DNA of 64,000 bases, from NCBI GenBank assembly GCA_963422415.1, contig OY729430.1, positions 1,550,001 through 1,614,000 of the forward strand, read 5' to 3'. A program made the position numbers and the translations under genes. Source of the stretch: Bin34 sp963422415. Lineage in GTDB: Bacteria > Chloroflexota > Anaerolineae > Caldilineales > Caldilineaceae. Within the stretch, counting starts at the first letter, position 1. The number at the start of each line of letters is the position of its first letter. The notes under the pieces were generated by a model. That model ran no database searches, was not told the DNA's origin, and saw only the letters and a list, made by a program, of their open reading frames with translations. Below are positions 62,080-64,000 of this stretch, piece by piece.

Positions 62080-63502
62080 TGTCGGCGCCGACTTCAAGAC
62101 ACGGGTCAAGCAGGCTGTAACGGATCCACACTTGGCGGAGACAGTCACGCGCGCCACCATCAGTCTGACTCTCAAGAAGGATCAGAGGTACGCGGAACTG
62201 CAAGGCCAACGGCTGCGCGATGAAACACGGCAGATGAAGACCTATGTGCTGCGCCATTTGCCGCAGTTGCTGGAGCAGTTCGAGCAGAACGTGCAGATGA
62301 ACGGGGGTCAGGTGCATTGGGCGCAGGACGCGGACGAAGCCAATCGCATCATCTGCAATCTGGCGACCCAGAAGGATGTGCGCAAGGTCGTCAAGGCCAA
62401 ATCCATGGCTACGGAGGAAATCCACCTCAACCAGCATCTGGAGGCCATCGGAGTGGAGTGCGTGGAAACGGATCTGGGTGAATACATCATCCAGCTGGCC
62501 CGGGAAATGCCCAGCCATATTGTGGCGCCTGTCTTGCACAAGAGTGTGGATGACATTTCCCAGCTTTTTGCCGAGAAACTGGACATGCCCCGCACCCTGG
62601 ATCCCCAGGCGCTCTGTGCCAAGGCCCGCAGTGTGCTGCGGCGGGAGTTTCTGAACGCCGACATGGGGATCAGCGGCTGCAACTTTGCCATAGCCGACAC
62701 GGGCACGGTTTGCATTGTCACGAACGAGGGGAATGGACGTCTGGTCTCCACGCTGCCGCCCATTTACGTGGCGGTAATGGGGATCGAGAAACTGGTGCCC
62801 ACCGTCCAAGATGCCTTTCTCCAGTACCAGGCCTTGGCCCGCAGCGCCACGGGCCAGAAAGTGACGGTGTATCTCTCCATGACCAATGGCCCCAAGCAGC
62901 CGGAAGACGTGGACGGTCCGCGGGAGTTTCATGTGGTGCTGCTGGACAATGGCCGGGCCCAGATGCTGGCGGAGGGGTACGGGGAAGCCCTGATGTGCAT
63001 TCGTTGTGGAGCCTGTCTCAATGCCTGTCCAGTCTACAAGCAGATCAGTGGCCATGGATATGGCCACACCTACAGCGGCCCCATCGGCGCCGTGATCTCG
63101 CCTTTGCTGGCTCGGGACATGGCGGAGAGCAAGGAACTGCCCTATGCCAGCACGCTGTGCGGAGCCTGTCGGGACGCCTGTCCCGTACAGATCGATCTGC
63201 CGGGTCTGCTGTTGGCTCTGCGCCAGGATCTGGTGGAGCGCAAGGCCATGCCCCGCCTGGAGAAGGCGGGGCTGCGGCAATATGCCGATATCATGCAAAA
63301 GACCGGATCCTACGTCCGGATGGGTGGCATGGCCAGAGCAGGCAGTCGGACCCTTTCCCGGATGTCAGGCGGCACCATTCGCATGTTGCCGCCGCCCTTG
63401 CATCATTGGACCAAGACCCGAGACATGCCGCCTTTTGCACGGCGTAGCTTCCGGCAGCAGTGGGCTCACCGGAATCGCACTGGAGAATGGGAAAAGACGT
63501 GA
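62069..63502 (+). CDS. lutB: L-lactate oxidation iron-sulfur protein LutB
   Basis: 477 aa from ATG 62069 (GGAGG 6 bases upstream). The N-terminal LUD domain (about 60-290, with GISGCNFAIADTGTVCIVTNEGN in pieces) is followed by two ferredoxin-type 4Fe-4S sites, CIRCGACLNACPVY and CGACRDACPV. The C-terminal tail is helical. It is coupled to lutA by an 11-bp overlap and to lutC by a GTGA overlap. Confidence 0.92.
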   Translation: MPVDVGADFKTRVKQAVTDPHLAETVTRATISLTLKKDQRYAELQGQRLRDETRQMKTYVLRHLPQLLEQFEQNVQMNGGQVHWAQDADEANRIICNLATQKDVRKVVKAKSMATEEIHLNQHLEAIGVECVETDLGEYIIQLAREMPSHIVAPVLHKSVDDISQLFAEKLDMPRTLDPQALCAKARSVLRREFLNADMGISGCNFAIADTGTVCIVTNEGNGRLVSTLPPIYVAVMGIEKLVPTVQDAFLQYQALARSATGQKVTVYLSMTNGPKQPEDVDGPREFHVVLLDNGRAQMLAEGYGEALMCIRCGACLNACPVYKQISGHGYGHTYSGPIGAVISPLLARDMAESKELPYASTLCGACRDACPVQIDLPGLLLALRQDLVERKAMPRLEKAGLRQYADIMQKTGSYVRMGGMARAGSRTLSRMSGGTIRMLPPPLHHWTKTRDMPPFARRSFRQQWAHRNRTGEWEKT

Positions 63503-64000
63503 GTGACGCCCGTACCCGGATTCTGGGTCTTTTGCGCCATGCCCTGTCCAATCCGCAGTTGCGCTATCCACCGCCCGTGGCTCCTCCCCTGCCTTTGGCG
63601 GGACGCACCCCCGTGACGGAACGGTCCCAGGAAAACGAGGAGAAGGCAAGTCGCTTCAAGGTGGAATTGGAGGAACTGCATGGCACCTGTGAGGTAGCGG
63701 CCAATCCGGTTGAAGCGCGCATGCTGGCCGTGCAGAGAGTTTTGGCCTGGTCCGCCGAGGAAGGCAGCCTGCCTGGGCGGGACACCGAATCCGTGTGGCT
63801 GCTGGCTTGGCCAGAGATGGATGAAGCAATGCCAGGGTTGGCCGACGCCTTGACCACCCGCGGATTCGAATTGCGTCATCCGACAGACATGTTTCAGCGG
63901 GAAGACCGATCCGAAATGGCAGAAATCCGCATCGGCATCACCTCCGCCTATGCTGCCTTCGCTGCCACGGGCTCCCTGTTGCTGCGGTCAGGACCCGTAC
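63499..64000 (+). CDS. lutC: LUD-domain protein LutC, truncated by the window edge
   Basis: Starts at GTG 63499 inside the GTGA overlap with lutB and stays open to the right edge (167 codons seen). Begins MSDARTRILGLLRHALSN. Later VWLLAWPEM and IGITSAYAAFAATGSLLLRSGP match the LUD (DUF162) fold of LutC. Third subunit of the lactate-oxidation complex. The C-terminus is outside the window. Confidence 0.88.
   Translation, partial: MSDARTRILGLLRHALSNPQLRYPPPVAPPLPLAGRTPVTERSQENEEKASRFKVELEELHGTCEVAANPVEARMLAVQRVLAWSAEEGSLPGRDTESVWLLAWPEMDEAMPGLADALTTRGFELRHPTDMFQREDRSEMAEIRIGITSAYAAFAATGSLLLRSGPV

Overview
The window looks like a chromosomal stretch of a free-living heterotroph with moderately high GC. 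The sugar- and peptide-type ABC importers with alanine- and proline-rich lipoprotein N-termini, the long glutamine-dependent NadE, the many Gfo/Idh/MocA oxidoreductases and the paired ADP-ribosylglycohydrolase-fold proteins in a sugar-transport operon would fit a Chloroflexota-like organism. That assignment is inference from gene style, with no marker gene. One tRNA (Asp, GTC) is present. I saw no rRNA and no CRISPR array.

Layout. 1-9.9 kb holds a partial unknown gene, a Gfo/Idh oxidoreductase, an ABC exporter pair (MacB/LolD-type ATPase plus a 1305-residue double-FtsX permease), tRNA-Asp and nadE. 10.2-11.5 kb is a decayed cassette of a D12-class adenine methylase and a PD-(D/E)XK nuclease. 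11.9-18.5 kb is a sugar ABC importer operon (binding protein and two permeases) ending in two ADP-ribosylglycohydrolase-fold genes. 18.8-20.7 kb is a 5'-truncated IS1595/ISXO2-type transposase translationally coupled to a second methylase/nuclease cassette. 21-31 kb is a catabolic island: Gfo/Idh enzymes, an oligopeptide-type ABC importer, a DapA-family lyase, an oligogalacturonate-lyase-like beta-propeller, a small membrane protein and an amidohydrolase. 31.3-36.4 kb is a four-gene signalling operon joined by GTGA stop/start overlaps (response regulator-PP2C phosphatase, RsbW-like kinase, periplasmic-binding lipoprotein, TorS-like histidine kinase), followed by an ammonium transporter. 38.4-43.6 kb is another sugar ABC importer and a Tal-Pgi-type glucose-6-phosphate isomerase.

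43.6-48.4 kb is a graveyard of broken accessory genes: a PIN toxin, an ImmA/IrrE (M78) partner that has lost its HExxH, and a frameshifted AAA-ATPase/DUF1703 gene. 48.5-57.4 kb, visibly AT-richer than its neighbours, is a five-gene defence island (C5 methylase, MORC/MutL-like GHKL ATPase, Z1 helicase, PD-(D/E)XK protein, AIPR protein). 57.5-59.8 kb is an ssb gene split by a group II intron. Its encoded maturase is an intact reading frame, but every reverse-transcriptase catalytic motif is gone (YADD reads YMNW). 60-64 kb holds an M24 peptidase and a lutABC lactate-oxidation operon running off the right edge.

How the genes work together. Three importer operons share one plan: binding-protein gene, strong hairpin, then permeases, with no ATPase gene, so ATPase subunits must come from elsewhere. 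The signalling operon looks like a complete path from ligand binding outside the membrane to a partner-switching (sigma-factor type) output. The most unusual items are the RT-dead maturase inside ssb, the GTGA-coupled signalling operon, and the transposase-methylase-nuclease cassette with a degenerate cousin 9 kb away. Many accessory genes carry single-base frameshifts, often at homopolymers. Whether these are decay or sequence error cannot be settled from the sequence alone.
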